A model generated the notes under the pieces. That model was not told the DNA's origin, did not search any database, and saw nothing but the letters and a program-made list of their open reading frames with translations. The position numbers and the translations under genes were made by a program. Positions 60,422 through 64,000 of a DNA stretch of 64,000 nt are shown one piece after another (the first letter of the stretch is position 1; each line of letters begins with the position of its first letter). The stretch comes from Eonycteris spelaea (taxonomy: Eukaryota > Chordata > Mammalia > Chiroptera > Pteropodidae). The stretch is taken from assembly GCA_003508835.1 (NCBI GenBank), contig PUFA01000084.1:2666001-2730000 (forward strand). Direction: 5' to 3'.

Positions 60422-60643
60422 CAGGATCCCCAACCTTTTGGGCACCAGGGACCGGTGCTCCTATGAGACTCTAATGCCTGATTATCTGAGATGGAGCTGA
60501 GGTAGTGATGCTAGCGCTGGGGAATGGCTGCAAATACAGATGAAACTGCTCACTTGACTGCTGCTCACCTCCTGCTGTGCAGCCCAGTTCCTAACAGACC
60601 ACAGACCTGTACTGGTCTGAGGCCTGGGGGTTGGGCACCCTTG
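60422..60643 (+). mobile_element. Internally shortened hAT-Charlie-like (MER1-like) element, copy 1
   Basis: A 222-bp non-autonomous DNA transposon with imperfect terminal inverted repeats: 'ccccaacctttt..caccagggaccggt' on the left and 'ctgtactggtctgaggcc..ttgggcaccc' on the right. The inside includes 'gtgctcctatgagactctaa', 'tagtgatgctagcgctgggg' and 'ggctgcaaatacagatgaaa'. It has no transposase. Compared with the MER1-type consensus as I remember it, the stretch just after the left end is missing. The target duplication is not clean. A sibling copy lies at 62,039. Confidence 0.85.
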
Positions 60644-60940
60644 CTCTGAATGATTCTTTTCACTTTTTCCTTTCTTTCTCCCCTCTTAGATTGCCTCTGC
60701 CTTAATCCCACATTTCCTCTTTCCAAACCTGTTACTTCTCCCTCTTTTTCAAATTTCTACTCAGTACATAGAACACACACATTTTCCTTTAGTCTTCTAG
60801 TTAGTCAATTAAGATACCATGTTTTAAGGCTGTGTGTGTGTGTGTGTGTGTTGTCTTTATGACTTGCTATTATTTTTTCTGAGTGTGCCTTGGCAACTAT
60901 ATTTGAAAAAAAATGTGATATAATTTGCTTTTCTAATTTC
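60644..60940. other. Pyrimidine-rich DNA and a (TG)10 array
   Basis: A CT-rich stretch (60,655-60,800) is followed by (TG)n at 60,831-60,850. The frame at 60650-60862 is a pyrimidine-tract artefact. Confidence 0.6.
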
Positions 60941-60942
60941 AG

Positions 60943-61025
60943 AGAGCGCTCCTGGTTACATGGGGTTCGGATTTTCAAATGGCTCGTGCCAGAAAGCTGG
61001 GACTACACACAGAGTTCTGTGCTAG
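60943..61025 (+). other. Candidate terminal exon (weak)
   Basis: Preceded by a strong-looking acceptor: a branch-like 'tgatataat', then 'ttgcttttctaatttcag' ending at 60,942. A GC-richer stretch follows that is open in a frame starting with AGC at 60,945 and ending TAG at 61,023-61,025 (26 codons, beginning S-A-P-G-Y-M-G-F-G-F). A second frame from 60,943 stays open to about 61,099. A polyadenylation-like AATAAA lies near 61,384. No upstream exon is visible here and the peptide is not recognised. Confidence 0.2.
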
Positions 61026-62036
61026 GCAAGGCGATACTTCATTAGATGCATATTCCATGAAGACACTTTTGCTTCTTAATGCCAGTGATTTTAATTAAAA
61101 CTGGGAAAGTAAAGAAATCTCTGGTTGTATTAATGCTTTCATTTCCATTAGGACACTGACGTTTATAAACACTATTCAGGTTTATAAATTAGTCCTCATG
61201 TGAGTAATAAGTGCACAGTGTCACACAGAAAACGAAACTCTGCTGGCCCATCTGTTCCTCCCCACTTTTTTCTTCCAATGTTTTTCTTTTTGGAAACTCT
61301 TATAGGAATGATACTCGATTTCTTTTACCTTTAGGTCTCTATTTCCCATCTCCTTTAACTGTCTCATTGGGCAGAATATGCTAAAATAAAATTTTATTCT
61401 GGGTTGGTACAAGGGGACATCAATGGCTCATTGGGATGTAAATTTAAAATAAATTCAACTGTTAAATTCAGATGGAGATAAGATTTTCTGTTTTTGTAAA
61501 TTTATATTTCTTGGAACATTGAAGATTTTATAATAGAAATCAAATGTGTCTACACAGACATAGACACACAGACACATATTTATTGTTTCAATGCAACAAG
61601 GTCATGAGACATGTTGATACACAGTGTTTGATACATGTATTATCATTTTTGTTCATGTACATCAATAGCTATAACTAGATAAACAAATTTAGAATGATAA
61701 GATTGTGACAGAAATATATAGAATTAGTATTATAAGAAATGTCTCTGCACACAGAAGCAAATAATCAATATTACCAATCTCAGTGAAAACTTTCAATTAG
61801 AGACAATAGTATAGGGATCAAAATGAACCAGGAACTGGTCATAAGTCAGTTCTCTAGACATATTGGTCTCTTGAATCCCTTTTGAATGTAGGACAGTATA
61901 AATTATAAATAAATGTAGACATATTTAAAGAAGCAAATGTTCTATGGGGAGGAATAATTTCCTGAAACTACCTTCTATTGATTAGAGACTTAGGTAGATT
62001 CCATTCCTTAAGCACTTCAGGAACATCGCTCCTTCC
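61026..62036. other. Unclassified DNA
   Basis: No recognised repeat. The minus frame at 61221-61412 is not supported. The stretch 61,440-61,960 is AT-rich. Confidence 0.4.
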
Positions 62037-62038
62037 AG

Positions 62039-62262
62039 CAGTGATCCCCAACATTTTTGACACCAGGGACTGGTGCTCCTATGAGACTCTAATGCCTGAT
62101 GATCTGAGATGGAACTGAGGTAGTGATGCTAGCGCTGGGGAGTGGCTGCAAATACAGATGAAGCTTACCTAGCTTGCCCGCCACTCACTTCCTGCTGTAT
62201 GTCCTGGTTCCTAAAAGGCTATGGACCTGTACCGGTCTGTGGCCTGGGGATGGTGACTTCTG
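62039..62262 (+). mobile_element. Internally shortened hAT-Charlie-like (MER1-like) element, copy 2
   Basis: Same structure and orientation as the copy at 60,422, with the same internal junction after the left end ('ccagggactggtgctcctat'). Over the first 120 or so bases I count about eight differences between the copies. The right end reads 'tgtaccggtctgtggcctgg'. The frame at 62142-62360 starts inside it and is not a gene. Confidence 0.87.
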
Positions 62263-62299
62263 GTTTAGAGCTTGGAAAAGTTGACTTTAAAGTTGTAGT

Positions 62300-62700
62300 T
62301 ACTTTCTACAGGTACTTTCTGAGGATTCAGTGTCAGGTAGACTATGCAACTTTTGGGTGAGGGAAATTTCAACTTCTATCTGTATCCATCTCCATTTGAA
62401 ATAATTGGGCAACACAAAGAAGTGACCATTTTGTGGGCATCGGGACATGTGATTGTTTACCTGGAGTGCCTGTATCACACGAAGTGGCAGGGCTCTCCTC
62501 TGAATACGGTGTTGTGTGTCCAGCTCTTTTCTCACAGTGAATCAAGGGCCAGGCTCAGTTTGTCTGTCTTACAAACAGGAATATTTTATGTAGGAGGGCC
62601 GTTGGCACACTCCACATATGCCTGGCACAAACAGACAGACAGAACGGAGTGCTGCTAATAGGCACGTCTGTAGTGAAATGCGCCCAAAACGCACATGTTT
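62300..62700. other. CpG-enriched unclassified block
   Basis: About eight CpGs in some 300 bases (62,430-62,690), well above the surroundings. Frames are open on both strands (62344-62658 plus, 104 codons; 62299-62535 minus) but neither product is recognised and splice flanks are poor. Confidence 0.25.
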
Positions 62701-64000
62701 CCTCATAACAAAATATGTATAGCACTACAAACATATGTATGACAGAGTAATAGTGAAACTTTATAAATTCCCATAATAAAGAGTAACAAATTGTATTAGT
62801 ATATACCTTTATTATCAGAAAAAGTACGTGGACTTTTTACTTACAAACAAATAAACATCTGAGAGGTACTTGAAAGAAACTTTATCGCCTTGAATTGACG
62901 TTTTGCTGTATTCTCCATTCAGTTTCTTCCCACCAATTCCTCAGTCTGTCTTGGATTGAGCATTTCAAAAAAAGCAAAGTAACAATACCTTTCATATTGG
63001 TATTCTACAGCACTTTACTATTTCCTAAGAGCTTTATTTCCCCCCACGTGTATTATCCGTTTGTCAGCAGTCTTACTTGGCTGGTGAGTAAGTGAGCATG
63101 TTTGTGTAAATATATGTGGGAGATGAGAGTTTGGTCAGTGGGTCTAATGTCAAGTTCATGTAAAATTCCTAAAAATGAGCATGTTGTGTCGTTTATATGT
63201 CTCATTATTCGATTTGCTTGTTTGAAAAGCACTCCTATGTATTGCCTCATTTTCAGTTTTCAGAACACGCTGACTGAAGGATTATGTTTCTACTGTCCTC
63301 TCACCTAACCCCTTATTCCGTGTTTGTGAGTTTATAGTTTTCCTCTCAATAGTACAGAATTTCTCCCCAGAGGATACGAATGCCACATTACCCACATGAT
63401 AACAAAAATATTGGTACTATAATTATTTGTATCTTCAAGGAGCTCTAAGTGAATAGGATCTCTTATAGGCCTGGGGTCAGAACAATTTGAGAAGAAATGA
63501 AAGGAAAACTGGTACTAAAATTCGATCTTAGTGGTGATAATGGCTAAGTTACCAGCCGTAGCTTTGGATCTGTTAGCCATGTGGGTTTGCTGATACCAAC
63601 CCCTAATTTGGAAGACATTGCCTGCTGAGTATGGCAGGACTGGGCCTTGGTAGCACACCTGCATGACTAATAACAGCAAAGAGAAGTCAAGGAGGCTTTG
63701 ATCTTGATGGTTAGGCCCCTTCCCAAAATGAGAAGTCAACGGAGCCAATTGTCTGTTATTCCTCCAAAACTCAATTATCAGGTAAGCCCCATCACGTACC
63801 CAGGGGCAAGAAGTGAAAGGACAGAGAGAAGCTAGGAGTGTGCTTAGGGAGAATCTCCCCATTTGGAAATGAGGAGCAGAGAAAAGGCATTCCTCTCTAA
63901 CTATATTTATCTAACTTATCATATGATCACAAAATAACCTGAAAGATTTGGATCAAGGAACTATGGTACGTCCTCATTCAAAACAAATTTTGCTAAAATT
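62701..64000. other. Unclassified DNA with a 115-codon minus frame
   Basis: The minus frame at 63515-63862 lies in a less AT-rich block and has no recognisable domain. The minus strand just to its left contains 'gcctataagagatcc' (about 63,455-63,470), a TATA-like string, so an unrecognised LTR is one possibility. Frames at 62895-63308 are short and overlapping on both strands. Confidence 0.3.

Overview
The window looks like non-coding DNA from a placental mammal, probably a bat (Chiroptera). It is AT-rich and CpG-poor, with no convincing protein-coding gene, and is full of decayed mammalian transposons: MIR, L2, L1, a MaLR-type LTR and hAT-Charlie-like elements. The bat assignment rests on the 3' tails of two L1 copies (near 6,060-6,180 and 33,890-34,060), whose wording I associate with chiropteran L1. 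This is recognition from memory, not a database match. The window could be a gene desert or part of a long intron; the sequence does not decide which.

Layout. 1-6.0 kb: AT-rich DNA with two old L1 3' remnants, a TATG/CA microsatellite and one MIR. 6.0-8.1 kb: a 5'-truncated antisense L1 that has also lost about 310 bp internally. 8.1-16 kb: mostly unclassified DNA with an (AG)27 array, MIR and L2 debris. 16.5-17 kb: a MIR split in two by a hAT-type element with a recognisable target duplication. 17-26 kb: old L2 and MIR pieces, a C-rich patch able to form a G-quadruplex, a perfect hairpin and a 32-bp tandem duplication. 26-28.3 kb: a nearly complete MaLR-type solo LTR with its target duplication, then a long antisense L2 broken by an L1 3' fragment. 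28.3-33.9 kb: MIRs, an (ATT)n array, one CTCF-motif match and an L1 3' UTR remnant. 33.9-37.0 kb: a second antisense L1 of about 3.1 kb with a 14-bp target duplication. 37-55 kb: the quietest part, with old MIR, L2, L1 and LTR scraps and several microsatellites, including long AT and GT arrays. 55-64 kb: somewhat richer in G+C and CpG, with two sibling copies of an internally shortened hAT element 1.4 kb apart and one possible spliced exon.

No genes can be seen working together. The readable history is successive insertion: MIR and L2 first, then the LTR and the hAT elements, with L1 copies landing both early and later. Nearly all open frames are chance frames or readings of L1. Only fragments of L1 ORF2 (reverse transcriptase and C-terminal part, both copies disabled) are recognisable as protein-derived. 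I found no tRNA or rRNA gene, no CRISPR array, no retroviral gag, pol or env, and no lineage-specific tRNA- or 5S-derived SINE. I found no previously undescribed biological system. The items most worth checking are the two candidate exons, the CTCF-like site, the CpG-richer blocks near 55.6-56.6, 59.1-59.5 and 62.4-62.7 kb, and the two matched hAT copies.
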